A DNA stretch of 61,247 bases from Cryoendolithus antarcticus. Its lineage: Eukaryota > Ascomycota > Dothideomycetes > Cladosporiales > Cladosporiaceae. Shown here piece after piece: positions 1 to 12,193 of the stretch. A model generated the notes under the pieces. It ran no database searches and had not been told where the DNA came from. It worked only from the letters and a program-made list of their open reading frames with translations. Numbering within the stretch: the stretch's first letter is position 1; every line of letters begins with the position of its first letter. The stretch is taken from the NCBI GenBank assembly GCA_002077065.1, contig NAJO01000091.1:1-61247 (forward strand), in the 5' to 3' direction. The position numbers and the translations under genes were made by a program.

Positions 1-736
1 TCGATGCTGAAGTGCGCATTTGCGTGAGCTGAGGCAGAGTCGTAAACAGCCCCACTCGGACTCGTTAGGTTGATCGCGTCAACACTGAAATGCCGCAAGA
101 CCGCATAGCCCGTGCTGGCTGCATCTGTCTGAAGAGGCGTCGGAGTCGCTGGATCGCTGAAGTAATCGGGGCTTATGCGGATCGGGTTGATATCGTGACT
201 AGAGCTCGGTGTGTAAAATTGCTCTTGGGAAAGGGTTAACGCTCCAATGCTGGAGACATCACTATGGGATCTCTCAAAGAAGTTACCGGCTTCTCTGGGC
301 ATATCCGGACTTTCCTGTGACACTTGCCGCTGAAGCTCAAGCAGCCGAATCTTCTCCTCTAGGCCTCGAATCGTTCTTGCATCCTCATCAAGCTTGATCC
401 TTGCTTCAGCTAAGTCTCTCTTGAGACAGTCGTTCTCGGTCCGTAGCACCTGATTCTCCGCCTGCAGTGTGTTATGTGCGGTGTCCGAATCCTGGAACTC
501 TCCGTGGCCAATATTCCCGGTTTCCGAAGTTTGTGTCTCGAGTGTCTGAAAAGCACCAAGGCCGTCAGTATTTGACCTGCGTAGCATTGAATGTATTCGC
601 TTTCTCTGACCTCCTTCAGCTCTCGAGACAGGTTGGCACTTGCTCGATCCTCCCGTTGAGGTGTACGTCGAGCGCTGTTGGAGACATCTCTCGTGGTATG
701 CTCATACTGCTTGCACTCGGTTGTTAACAAGGTCAC
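1..736 (-). CDS. Coiled-coil protein, partial (runs off left edge)
   Basis: I do not recognise the family. On the minus strand one frame is open from 545 to the window edge (181 codons plus two bases). It starts with a leucine/glutamate-rich heptad stretch (…LQAENQVLRTENDCLKRD…) typical of a coiled coil, then turns Ser/Thr/Pro-rich. A 65-bp intron is proposed at 610-546: it ends TTTTCAG, contains a perfect TACTGAC branch point and starts GTCAGA, an unusual donor. It joins in phase 0 to an Arg-rich upstream exon (611 to about 736, ending …SRELKE). The first exon shows no convincing ATG (the codon at 736 is GTG), so the 5' end is unresolved and more exons may lie upstream. No stop interrupts the shown exons, so the gene looks alive. 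A bZIP-like or cytoskeletal coiled-coil protein are both possible. Confidence 0.5.
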
Positions 737-1987
737 CCTCCATCGACGTTCACACGCTGTATGCGCCTACATTTTCATGCACTGCCGGCTCTCTACCCGG
801 AGGAGGGGTAATGTCTGTGTTCACCTCACCGTCCTAGGAATAAGTAAGTCTGCCTGCACTATTCTCGCTTGCCCACCTCTAATCGCTCGCTGCGGACTCT
901 CCAATTATGCGTCGGTCCGAGATTCGCGGACACAACATCGCTCGATCCTAGTTCCTCGTTAGTAAATCACAGGGCGGTGGAGGGTCCTACAACTTACAAT
1001 CTGCTGGAGTCGAACGTCGCTTACCGGCTGATCTTCATACTGCGACGCATTAGCCGTTAAGTTCTCGGCGGAGGTTGGCCTGCAGTAGATGCCGACTCAC
1101 AGCAATGCCTGACGATGGGAAGCGTTCAGCATATAGCGCGATCGTAGCTTTGCATGCATCTCGTTGTTCGTACAAAGGTGATTGGCTGCTGGACTCTGCG
1201 TCTTCATTCATCGTCACTAGTGTCAGAATACCTTGGCTTTTGACCGACACGTCGACGAATATGTTTGGACAGTAACAGACAGAGAGCGCGCGTTATGAAA
1301 ATCTGTGGACCTGATGTAGCGAAGTGAATAACATCTGATTCAAGGTGTATCTATATAATTATCGTCTCCAAACGCAAAGTACTGCTGAGATACGCACGAC
1401 AAGTTCCAACTAAGCGCCGTGGAGCTAAATGAGCATGTTGCAAGATCGGGTGTTTAACTGTATACAATGGCTTTCGTTGGCGAGCGACTTAGCCGCCCGT
1501 AGCTTCGGCACGGCAACGGCTTAGAATAGCACCAGAACCAGGCCAAGGGTTCAGCCACAACAAGACTCGCCAGACTCCATCCGCTGCCAGCGGTCCTATC
1601 CGTGCAGCTTGTCCAAGAGATCGATCCAGAGTTTGTATGAGGATGCTGGGATGGTCGTAGCCGCGCGTTACTCCGTTTCAGCCTCCTAGTAGAGTGCTCT
1701 ATGTACACAGCTATTGGTGCGCTCGGGACTCTCAATGCTTGAACCCATGAGACGTTGATGAAACACCAATGCAATGGGCCTGGCTTTCAGATAACGGAGA
1801 CTGCACGTCGAACTCTCATTGCCAGAGAACGGAGACCGAAATACTACGCTCTAGCACAACCATTCCAGCCAGTGTCACCCGTAGGATCGTCGGAATCGAA
1901 GACTGCCTTCCTTGCTTCTGTCATCCAGCGGAGTGTACGTTAATGTTGAGCGCAGCCTAATTGTAAGAGGTGGGCGCATGCTATCTC
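737..1987. other. Intergenic, no supported gene
   Basis: Only short overlapping ORFs (under about 110 codons, mostly from non-ATG starts) with no recognisable motif. The 5' exons of the left-edge gene may fall in the first few hundred bases. No repeat or RNA gene was seen. Confidence 0.4.
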
Positions 1988-3739
1988 TTAAGTGGCGAAA
2001 AATCGACTCGCTACCTCAATATCTTTGTCACCGTTCCCAAAGTCCCATCCAACTATGCCGTATCCTGTCGAGCAGCAAGTGACTCTTCGCTCGTCGAGTT
2101 GAACATTGAAGATGCCTGATCTGCGGACCTCATCCCCATCTGACGGAGTCGTGCCCATCGCGGCCCCAGTACTGGACCCCGAGACGCTGCTCGCCACTCC
2201 GGAAATAATGTCTGGCCTCCTTCCGTCTATAATATCCGCTTCTCGGCGACGACGCCGATGATGGTGCGGCTGTCCTTCTTGTTGTTGTTGTCGTTCTTGG
2301 GCGGAACACACTTCTAAGCCTTGAGCGTGTATTGATGTACCACTCAGGATCTCGAAGTTGTTGCACAGTCTAAGGTGTCGCAGCGGTGACCATGTCTTGA
2401 CTCGATCTTCCTTCCAGACTGTCACTTGTCCTTCAAGGGATCCCGAAACGAGAGCGATGCAATGCCCGTCCTCGAGTTTGGCATAGGCTGTATCTAGAGT
2501 TTGACTTGTCTTGCAGAGTGTGGCAGTGGTCTCGCCAGAGACATGATCAATGATATGAATAGGGTGTGGAGCGCCTCTGGTCAGTTTCTGTCCGTCGACG
2601 TGGACACTGGCGACAAGTTCGGGGTTGCTGAAGGTCCGAAGGCATTCTCCAGTACCGACGCTCCAGACCTTCACACAAAGATCGCCGGAGCTTGATATTA
2701 CCTTGTCTTCATGGACATGAACCGCCGTGACACCGCCCACGTGACCCTTCAAAGTGGACGCTTGAACGAACGTGCCGTAAAAACTCAAGTCAGCCGAAGA
2801 GTCAACTGTTTGTACAGACCAGGTTTGCTTCCAGATTTTCACCTGGTTGTCCATTGAACCAGTAGCAAGGACACCGTCAAAGAGGTGCAGGCTGACAACA
2901 GCACTATCATGGGCGCGTGGTATTGCCTGGAGCAGCTCCCCTGTGGAGAATCTCCATACGAACACTTCTGCAGAGCTGCTCCCAGAAACGATGATGTCCT
3001 TTCCGCCGTCGAAATGCAGCGCGTACACGCGTCCACGGTGACCTCGCAATGGCCTTCCGTTGAGACGCTGGCTGTCCAGATCCCACCTGCGGACTGTACC
3101 GTCAGCACCACCGCTCACCAATTGTCGGCCACACTGCTGGATAGCATACACAGCCCCGGTGTGGCCCTCTGCTGCATGGTCCGGGTGTGGAAGCTGGAAC
3201 TGGAAGAAGCGGCCAGCGTTCCAGTTGTCCTTGAGACGTGTTTTTTGGCGGAAAAGGAAGTGCCAGGTGACGTCTTGATCCTGCGAGACTACGTCAAGCA
3301 CGACCTTCCGCGACCTTTGTGCGTACAAGGGATGATCGGGCGTCCTGCTGGCGGGCGTGTCTATTACTCTCCACCCTTCTCGCAGATACAACGCCTTCCA
3401 GAGACATGGTGAGAGGCACAGTGCTCGCCACCGCTGTGATACGGCGGAGGCTTTGACCAAGGAGGCGACTTCAAGGTAGCTCAGGATATCGAAGACAAGC
3501 TCAAGCGGTAGAATATGGGTTGGATCTGGCTGTCCTTGTTGTAGACGGGCGACAAACGTTCGGTCCTGCACAGAATATTTTAGCTGGAGATCCCTCCCTT
3601 CCACTTTGCGAACTTCGAACTCACACTCTGCTCGGCTACGGTACACATCGCCAGTGCCGAGCTTGTTGTACACAAAGTCGGGTCTAGTAGTGCGACTTTG
3701 CAGGAAGTTGATTCGGCTTTCAAGCAGACGTTGAAGCAT
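1988..3739 (-). CDS. F-box/WD40-repeat protein (SCF substrate receptor type)
   Basis: Intact 583-residue frame. The start is set at the ATG at 3739; the frame opens two codons earlier at a GTG. An F-box lies at about residues 80-122 (HILPLELVFDILSYLEV… ending …LSPCLWKALYL), a family that binds Skp1 in SCF ubiquitin ligases. About five WD40 repeats follow from about residue 190, visible as GH…LVSGGADGTVRRWDL, GHRGRVYALH…VFVWRF, DNQVKIW, GHVGGVTAVH…VKVWS and SLEGQVTVW; these would form the propeller that picks the substrate. Between the last clear repeats and the C-terminus is a low-complexity Gln then His/Arg run (QQQQEGQPHHHRRRRR). A short C-terminal segment (…STGYGIVGWDFG…) looks like a final blade. 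No frameshift or internal stop is seen, in contrast to many neighbours. The substrate cannot be told from sequence. Confidence 0.9.
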   Translation of the reverse strand: MLQRLLESRINFLQSRTTRPDFVYNKLGTGDVYRSRAECEFEVRKVEGRDLQLKYSVQDRTFVARLQQGQPDPTHILPLELVFDILSYLEVASLVKASAVSQRWRALCLSPCLWKALYLREGWRVIDTPASRTPDHPLYAQRSRKVVLDVVSQDQDVTWHFLFRQKTRLKDNWNAGRFFQFQLPHPDHAAEGHTGAVYAIQQCGRQLVSGGADGTVRRWDLDSQRLNGRPLRGHRGRVYALHFDGGKDIIVSGSSSAEVFVWRFSTGELLQAIPRAHDSAVVSLHLFDGVLATGSMDNQVKIWKQTWSVQTVDSSADLSFYGTFVQASTLKGHVGGVTAVHVHEDKVISSSGDLCVKVWSVGTGECLRTFSNPELVASVHVDGQKLTRGAPHPIHIIDHVSGETTATLCKTSQTLDTAYAKLEDGHCIALVSGSLEGQVTVWKEDRVKTWSPLRHLRLCNNFEILSGTSIHAQGLEVCSAQERQQQQEGQPHHHRRRRREADIIDGRRPDIISGVASSVSGSSTGAAMGTTPSDGDEVRRSGIFNVQLDERRVTCCSTGYGIVGWDFGNGDKDIEVASRFFAT

Positions 3740-4362
3740 TCGCACTGGTCCAATATCCCAGGTTTGACGAAGCGAAGTAACTCAGGTAAGCTGGATAGCT
3801 TCTCTCAATCTTCAAGTATTCGCGCTAGAAAGCTAGAGGGCCGTGCACTGCAAAGGATCCGACGTAAGCAACAACAATAATAATAACAACAGAGGCGGTC
3901 GTAAATAAACAACCGAGTCAGACCCCGAGCTATGATCAATGCTCGCAAGGATTCCCATGCTTCCTAGTTCTACCTGCTTCTACAACCAAACAGACCGGAC
4001 CCTGATTCTTTGATAGAGAGCTGCAGCTTGTAGGCACTAATGTCACTTCTGCGTTATACCGCGTGTGCAACATTAGTATCATCATCGTTCTCCGGGAAAG
4101 GGGAAGTGTGAGAACGCTCATGACAGCACGATGGATATTGCATCGACCCGAGCGTCTAGTGACAGCTTCACGGTGAAATCAGCAACATCCCTTGCCAGAC
4201 GGTGATATCGACGAGAGCAGGGCACTTCGCAAAAGCAGCCGGCCCAGACCGTGTCGCGCAATGGCGGTGGGAAGCCTTTACGTTGACGTTCACTGTCGTT
4301 ATCGAATGGCGGGCTTAGGGTTAGAGAAGAAGGAAGTCGTGATCCCGCGTGGTAAGCCATGA
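3740..4362. other. Intergenic, nothing clear
   Basis: Upstream region of the F-box gene and 5' flank of the TPX2-like frame. No long open frame is supported. An upstream exon of the TPX2-like gene could lie at the right end but I could not find a frame-consistent splice. Confidence 0.3.
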
Positions 4363-5079
4363 CCGTTTTCGTTCTCCTTCCCGACGCCACCGCCACCTAA
4401 GAGCACGAAGCCGGCGACGAAGAGCTCGTTCCAGCTTCCCGGCGAGGCAGTAGCGGCAAAGCTCAAGGCCGCTCGTGAAGAGAGAATGCAGCAAGATGCC
4501 GAGTCTGCTAAGAGACCCGCAAGATCCACGTCAGGCACGACTGACAGCAATGCTGAGCGCAAGCCTACCTTTAAGGCTCGTCCAGTCCCAGACATGCTCA
4601 AGAAGACTCCCAGCGATCGTCACACAGCCGCTAGTCGTGCGCGAGAGTCCATCGCTGGTGGCGCGATGCCGCCTATCGGCGGTTCAGGAGGTTTCAAGCG
4701 TTCAAGCACGGTCACAGGCGCTCGACAGCGCCCAACGAGCACGCAGCAAGCACTTGCTGGGCTTCAGATCTCGAAGCGGCCGACCCCTAGGCCAAGCACT
4801 GCTGCTGTAACGACTCAAGACAGCAGGCGCATTGCTTCCACTAGCTCGCTGCTTGGAGGGAAGCCGATCAGCAAAGGGAAGGAGGTCTTCGATCGCGTTG
4901 CAAACGCCAAAGCGAGGGCGGAGAAAGACAAGAAGCAGAAGGAGGAGAACGCTAAGAAAGCGAGGGCTGAGGCCGCGGAGCGCAGTAGGCAGATGAGCAG
5001 GGAGTGGGCTGAGAAGCAGAAGGCGAGAAAGGCTGGGACTCTGGCTGCCGCTGCTGTTGTCCAGCAAGAGGCGCCGTAA
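4363..5079 (+). CDS. TPX2-motif protein, C-terminal exon (5' end unresolved)
   Basis: The frame is open from after the TGA at 4360-4362 to the TAA at 5077-5079. The first ATG (4486) lies inside a conserved-looking block, so the true start is probably further upstream across an intron. Before it the frame reads PPKSTKPATKSSFQLPGEA…AKLKAAREER, then 35 residues later KPTFKARPVP. The pair LPGEA…K…REER and FKARPVP is the signature of the TPX2 C-terminal (microtubule/Aurora-associated) domain. A Ser/Thr-rich linker and a highly charged helix (KAKARAEKDKKQKEENAKKARAEAAER) close the protein, consistent with microtubule binding (inference). No internal stop is seen. Fungal homologues are, from memory, often mislabelled as carboxylesterase family. 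Confidence in the exon is good, in the family moderate. Confidence 0.55.
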   Translation, partial: PFSFSFPTPPPPKSTKPATKSSFQLPGEAVAAKLKAAREERMQQDAESAKRPARSTSGTTDSNAERKPTFKARPVPDMLKKTPSDRHTAASRARESIAGGAMPPIGGSGGFKRSSTVTGARQRPTSTQQALAGLQISKRPTPRPSTAAVTTQDSRRIASTSSLLGGKPISKGKEVFDRVANAKARAEKDKKQKEENAKKARAEAAERSRQMSREWAEKQKARKAGTLAAAAVVQQEAP

Positions 5080-5554
5080 GCTGGTGCTTGATGCGATTGT
5101 CTTTGGCGCAGGTCTGGGCTACAGGGTTCTGGGTGATGAGGAATGAGAGCGTACGATCGGGGTCATTCATGCGTATAGTCTTTGAGACAGGGCTGGGCTA
5201 GAAGATGGATCATTTCGAACATGGGTACTGAACGCGGTCTTCAAGACACGCAGCTGCCCGTTGTATAAGGTAGTCGCATGACGAATGTCGTGTCACAGGG
5301 TCTCCGTTCGACGCACATCAACGCCTTGTTAGAGTGAACACCTTTGTCAGGGTCCTTATCGATCAACCGCGGATGAACGTCAGGGAGATACTTTGTACAT
5401 CCACTACTACTTTAGAACAATCTGCTTCCACATACGACTCGAGACTAGGCATACCTCACTCCCGCACGCATCGACCGACCTACGCCTCCACGTCAAGTCT
5501 CACAAGCAACGAGCGCCGTCTCGAGTACACCAAGACCCCGCCTCGGCGCATTGA

Positions 5555-6738
<1,184 letters not shown>

Positions 6739-7584
6739 GGGAGAGGCAATTGAATGTCATGAGGGTAAGCTGGACTCTCTGTGACCACAGTACTGAGTCT
6801 GGAGTCCATGGAGGAGTTGCGGTCTCGAGAAATCCTCGAATGTGGGAGGGCACGAAGCGACGAAAACTGTCATATTGCGGGATCAGACTCCACGTGTCAA
6901 TCATGACTTGGCAAGGAGCAGTTCTTTGTACCGAAAAGTATATGTTACTGCTCACCAGAAGCACGGAGAAAACATAACCCTCCTTCCGCCGCAATAGACT
7001 CTCCACTTCCGGTTTCATCGTCTCTTAGTCTCTGATCCTAGCCTTGAACGCAATCGCAAGATCAGCCTATCCGGTGCTCTGGCTTCCGTCATGCTGACTT
7101 TTCAGAATTTTTGGAGGGATCAGGCGAAAAGCACATCCCTCCGAGGTTACAGCGGGAATGGATACAGGAGTACGTAATAAAGGGTGGCATTTCGGGGAGC
7201 TCCACAACGTCGCCGAGCGATCGCAGCAGCAAGGAGGCGGGATTTCAACACGGTTCCGCGAGAAGTCGAGGATGTTGTGTATGGTACTGAACGATTGGAT
7301 TGGATGGGATGGAATTCGAGAGTCGTTTCCATTGCAGCGCTGACCCTGATTTATGATGATGAAGACTAAGATAGTGGGTCGGTGGAAGATTTGAGACTTG
7401 CTCAATTAATTTCCTAGGGGGTATCCTACAACGCGAAACCAAAACGCTAGAAACCGTCCTAACACCCCCTGGTACTTTACTTTACCGTTTCCCAGGAACC
7501 CATTGCCGTTTTGTCGCAAAGGGCTTGTCCCATGCTCGTGGCTGTGATGAAATGTTGCCCAACCCAGTCAGAGCTATCGTAATG
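6739..7584. other. Intergenic, no supported gene
   Basis: About 850 bp between the HEM2 relic and the minus-strand Ser-rich gene. It holds only short overlapping frames without motifs. Confidence 0.4.
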
Positions 7585-8193
7585 CTACACCTTGGCCAGA
7601 GGATTAATCCAGCTTTTCCGCATGCTCTTCTTCTCCTTGTCCGTCGACGCTGACAAAGTTGAGCGATTCGACTTTGTTTTCGACAGCTCGCTCAGCCGGT
7701 CCGAATCGCTGCTTTCAGGCTGCTGTGCCAGGGTGGGTCGAGTCCGTGACGTGCCCATTTTGGCCAGCCAGGCTTCAAAGTCTGCTGTGCTGGCTTCGAC
7801 TGCAACGACAGTGGGTTGCTTGTTCGAGACATCCTGGAGTGGGAGGCGGATGCTGGGGATTTTGAAGCGGCTGTTCCTACGGACGAGCGTGCCGTCTATG
7901 GGAAGGTGTGCTTGCGGGAGTGCTTCTGTCGGGGTGTGGTCCTCGGGGAATATGATGCGTCGGTGTTGCGTCTCGCTGAATCGCACGGCTTTGGATGATC
8001 GAATTGACGAGCGCTCCGAGGACCGGGTAGAGGATCGCAGTGATGATCGTAGGGAAGGTTGGGAGCCGAATGTGTGCATGCTTATTGAGCTGCTGGCTCG
8101 ATCGAGGGGTGTAGATAAGGATATGGTGTCTAAGTGGAAGGGCTCGCCGATAGTCAAATCCAGAGGCGGAAGTTCCAAATGAGTGGTAGACAT
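7585..8193 (-). CDS. Ser/Arg-rich hypothetical protein
   Basis: Not recognised. The frame extends upstream to a GTG at 8319, but the best start is the ATG at 8193 (MSTTHLELPPLDLTIGEPF), giving 202 residues. Around residues 45-70 it has an imperfect repeat of SLRSS/TRSS/ERSS/IRSS followed by KAVRFSE, then an acidic/aromatic block (STADFEAWLAKMG) and a Lys/Ser-rich tail ending SWINPLAKV. The AVRFSE and ADFEAWLAKMG patches look like conserved islands in an otherwise disordered protein. No signal peptide or membrane segment. Unbroken, so plausibly expressed; function unknown. Confidence 0.6.
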   Translation of the reverse strand: MSTTHLELPPLDLTIGEPFHLDTISLSTPLDRASSSISMHTFGSQPSLRSSLRSSTRSSERSSIRSSKAVRFSETQHRRIIFPEDHTPTEALPQAHLPIDGTLVRRNSRFKIPSIRLPLQDVSNKQPTVVAVEASTADFEAWLAKMGTSRTRPTLAQQPESSDSDRLSELSKTKSNRSTLSASTDKEKKSMRKSWINPLAKV

Positions 8194-10479
8194 TTCTATG
8201 AGCGGATCTTGGTGTGCGTGATCCGGCTTAGCCTTGTCGTGATTGATGGTGCAGCAGCTAGAATGCGGGATCACTCTACTGCTGACAGCGTCCTGCAAGG
8301 TCCAATTCGTGGAATGCACAGCTGGATTGAAAGAGTGTCGAGCGTGTTATGAATCCCAATTGACTGATATTACTCCGTGTCGGTGGGAAGTCAGGATCGT
8401 GGTAGCGTGGAGGTGTACTGTCCCCGCCAGAACGCGCAAAGGCAAGCACCCAAAGAAGGCTAAAGAATTCAAATGCACGCCATCCGCAGATCCTGCTGGT
8501 GGCCGTTGGCCAAGCGCTAGGGCCACTCTGCCAGGCATGGCGCAGGGCGGGCCCAATTATCGTCATGCATTGCCGAGACTGCAAACGCCGCACATGGCAA
8601 ATATTGAAGTTTCTCCAGAGGGGCGGTATGCGGTACTGCGCTGGCCGGACCCGGGTGGGGGGAACCTAAGCAGCTGCGCCCGCACCGCCTACGGAACGAA
8701 CTTCTGGAGGACCGGATCGCTAGCCTAACGCATGCTCATACGGCCACGAGGCGGTGCCGCGCGGTATCAGGCGGAGAGTCGAGCGTTGTCAAGAGCCTTC
8801 ACGGCCTTGACGGCGCCCCGCGAGAACGGGGGGGCTCTGGTGGATCTGGGTCATCAGCTCAGTATCGCCATGCGGGCCATGACGAGGTGCAGGAACTGTG
8901 CAGCGTGCGATTGCCCTTCTCAGAGTGGAGAAGGACGATGTGCTCGGGGTTGATCCTGGTCAATGTCTCAAAAATAGTAGCCGTGCGCGCGGTGTGGGAT
9001 TGCTCGAGGGCCAGCGATGCCGTGCATAAGCTCGCCTTGGCGGGGAGTTGTGCGAGTGGGCATTGTCACGCTCGCTGCTGCCCCGACATGGTGATTCGTG
9101 AGCAGAGCTGAGTTGCGGGTGGAAGAGGGGCCCGGTGACGGACCATGATGCAGCCGATCTTGCAACCTTGCTCGCGATGATGGGAGCACATCTGAAACTC
9201 TTGGACTGCGTTGAACTTGACTTCCAAATTCTATACAATGCTTGCTACGAGGATGTCCCCAGCGCACCACACATACCGACGTGGCTACCGATCGGCGAAG
9301 TAGTATCGTCAGGAGTATTGTCAGGAGTACCGCCAGGAAGATAGTCAGCCCGAGGAGTATCCTCAGGAGGTTCAGGCCCAAAGCAGCCTGCAGTGTCCCC
9401 TCAGCTAATGCTGCGCAGCCAGCGTGCGTCTCCGCCATGTGCGCCATTTGCTCGACGTTGTCGCGACGTGGTTACGTGCAGTGCCGACGGGATACACAAC
9501 TCGCTGGCCACATCCAGTGACTATCCATCATCCATCCATTCGTTGCCGTCTCTGCACCTCATACTGTGCATACTGCAAAGTCCACGGCCAATTCCCAAAG
9601 CATCAACCGCACACACTGCCAAGAGCGCCGATTTAAGATCGCGATGATTTTTACAGCTCTCCTCACATTAGCCACACATTGTTGACAATGGCACGGCGCA
9701 CGGAAGCGCACAATCCCAAACACCTTCTCTCCTGCTTCCAGACTTTCCCCCAAAGACAATCTCACCCTGTCAAGTTGTCATCACAGACCCCAGTCGTGCC
9801 ACATGCCTTCTAAGTCCATGTCTCACACATTGCATTTCCCAGAGCTGTGGGTGATCTAGATCTCATGTCTCGAACTCTAAAATTTGTCAGATGCACTGGC
9901 CCATGATGACGATGACAGCGATGAACTGCCGTGGCTTACCTACTGTACGCGATGAGAAGAGCGTTCCCATGCGACGATGCTATTGAGGTCAAAGATGTCT
10001 CATCGACACGCTGCCAGCAATTGCCGGTACCGCTGTGATGGAATTGAACGGGTTTGTTGTTAGACACTGTGATGCTCTGTAGGACTTCTCCGATCCAATC
10101 CGTCAGACAGTGTTCTCGTGGACAAATGTCTTACAATATCATATTCCTCAGTACTCTCACTTCGGAGGTGCTATGCGGTGCGATGCAGAGACATTTACTA
10201 AACGTGGATGCGTTCAGATTCAACTGCACTCGTGGTCGCTGATGAGCAAGGTTCCGCAACCACTACTCCGGTGCTGCCATGTGCTGCGTAAACATTTCAC
10301 GGCAGCGTGTTGACGGAACACGCCGAACTCTGTTCCGTGTGCGAGAACACCTTTCCGCCCGCTTCAGTTCTGTAGACTGTTATCGTCGACTGAGGTTTCG
10401 CAGCCTGCTTCCCTTGTTTCAACTCCGGTGGTGCCATGACGAGACAAGGTGCGGGACCTATGAATGGGTTTCCATGGAT
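8194..10479. other. Gene-poor stretch with a short minisatellite-like tract
   Basis: No supported gene in about 2.3 kb. Overlapping frames on both strands reach 160 codons but lack motifs. An imperfect 12-bp repeat (tcaggagta core at 9309 and 9321, decayed units to about 9371) lies inside; on the minus strand it encodes a Leu/Ile-rich run that could be mistaken for a membrane segment. Confidence 0.35.
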
Positions 10480-11370
10480 ATCAATCTGCTAGCCTGAGGC
10501 ATGTCTGCTTTCACTTGAGACATGGAGTGCGTCAGTCGCGTTTGAGTAGTACCTCCGTACCATTGTTGCATTCGCGATATCTCAACACGTGGATGGAGCG
10601 GTATAGAAAGTCAAGATACAGGAAGCAGGATGAGTTGCTGAGTGAAGGCAGAATGCTGCAAGACTGTGCTTGTATAAGAAGCATCGAGGCTTGTCAAGAT
10701 CTCCGAAGAGCTGAGCAGATTCGACACCCGCTAAGATTTCACACCGAGCGACACCCAACTCCCGCAGCCATCATGAAACTCACGAAGCGCTTCGCTACAG
10801 CATTGCTCACCGCAGCGCTCACACCCAACGGCGAAGTCATCGTCAATCCTCGCGACCCACTCTCGAGCTCAGTACCTACGACCCTGTCGGACAACGACTC
10901 TCGGCAGTATCTGGTCATCGAATGCCTCCGGGAGTGCGGCAGCAACGCCATCGCAAATGGCGTGCCCCGCGCCAATCCAGTCTGCGATTCATACCTTTTG
11001 CGGCCGATACGACGCCGCTGACCACGTTCTGACGGAAACTTCCCCGGATGCTTGGGAAGGCCAGTCCGCCGGAAAAGCCGCCGCAGGGCCGCTAGAGCAC
11101 TTGCAGCACGGAAACGCTACACAAATGATCAACATATATGCAACGTGCGACCCTCAGGAGAAGATCCTCAATCTTCATTGCCTATCGCAGTTCACTGAAG
11201 TATGCATTGGAAACCCCACCTCGGGAGGCCATGGTGTGAAGGAATACGGCAGCGACCTGTGCCAGGCATTCACTATCGCCTATGCTGCCTTCGTCTGAAT
11301 TTGCCGTTAGCTGGCAAGAGTACTGCGGGAATACCCCTGAGCTGGTCTCGAACCCGCGCGCTCATTGCTG
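10480..11370 (+). repeat. Inverted gene-sized duplication, copy A (with promoter)
   Basis: Matches 49950-50880 on the opposite strand at diverged but easily aligned identity. The match includes about 290 bp upstream of the ATG (shared acttgagacatggagtg about 250 bp before it), so gene plus promoter were duplicated. The copies are about 39 kb apart in inverted orientation. Confidence 0.65.
10773..11366 (+). pseudogene. Small secreted Cys-rich protein relic, copy A
   Basis: The family is unknown to me. The ATG at 10773 opens a hydrophobic leader (MKLTKRFATALLTAALT) that looks like a signal peptide, followed by GEVIVNPRDPLSSSVPTTL. Cysteine-bearing blocks shared with copy B follow, but in different frames: PRANPVCDSY…, then SPDAWEGQ, then MINIYATCDP…, …HC…EVCIGNPTSG and YGSDLCQAFTIAYAAFV. 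At least two frame changes are needed (about 10870-11030). At the 3' end copy A has TGA, TAG and TGA where copy B reads TGG, CAG and CGA, all C-to-T or G-to-A, which is RIP-like. Size and Cys content fit a secreted effector-like protein, but that is inference. Copy A cannot make the full protein. Confidence 0.6.
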
Positions 11371-12193
11371 TTATGCTCATGGTGGTGTACTTGCGATTTC
11401 AACCTCAGGTCTGATACATGCGACTTGAAATTCACACTGTGTGCATATGCTGTATTGGGCATTAGCAGCACTACCCGTCCACGACGTCTTCATGAGTGCT
11501 TCGACCTTAGTGTTCATGCTCTTCGGCGAGTCAGCACTACCTCTCTTCGCTTGCTCGCATCCAGACCATATGCATTGTTCTTCGCACAGTCTCTCCCTAA
11601 TGATGATCTAGATATCCTTACAAGAACGATCAACCTTACTACCTCCCAAATCACGCCCTCTACCTACATGTAGTCACCCATGGAGAAGTTCGGGTCTTAA
11701 TGCGGTAATCCGGGCGCGCGTGGAGGCAGGAGTAGCAATCAACAACGGAGGTAGTTGCCCCGTTCTTCGGAGTACTGTTGAGCTTAGCCTAGGAATCAGC
11801 ATCAAACCTGTGGTCTGTATGACAGGCGCAAAGAACCTAACTTGTAGACTCCATCGCCTATTTCTAATGCGACGACTCACTCTGGATCTGACTGCAAGTC
11901 GCCGGTCCAGCGGACGCAAGTCGGGTATACTGCATTATTGAACCGCGCGCCAGCGCCACAGATGACATCGCCTTCCAGGGCACCCAAGGCGCTGAGACAA
12001 CGTTCATCTGCTTGACCAGATCACGAACCGGCACAATGCTGGAACTTCCGCGGCGGCAGACGGCTCACACGCGGAGCAAAGTGAGACAACCGATTGTTGA
12101 GCTTCGATTGGGCACTCAAATGCCTAGCATTACGTTCCTTAAATTGCAGACACTCATTGAACCTGAGAAAGACGGAGATCTGAGGCATCCGCT
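11371..12193. other. No supported gene
   Basis: Short frames only. A 134-codon frame at 12012-12416 overlaps the next entry in another phase and may be its frameshifted 5' part. Confidence 0.3.

Noticed and set aside
8968..9447. Minus-strand frame with a Leu/Ile membrane-like segment
   Set aside because: The hydrophobic run is just the translation of a 12-bp imperfect repeat near 9309; no family and no codon pattern support it.
11338..11370. T-arm-like string (gggttcgag on the minus strand)
   Set aside because: It aligns base for base with ordinary sequence of the duplicated secreted-protein copy B, so the resemblance to a tRNA B box is chance.
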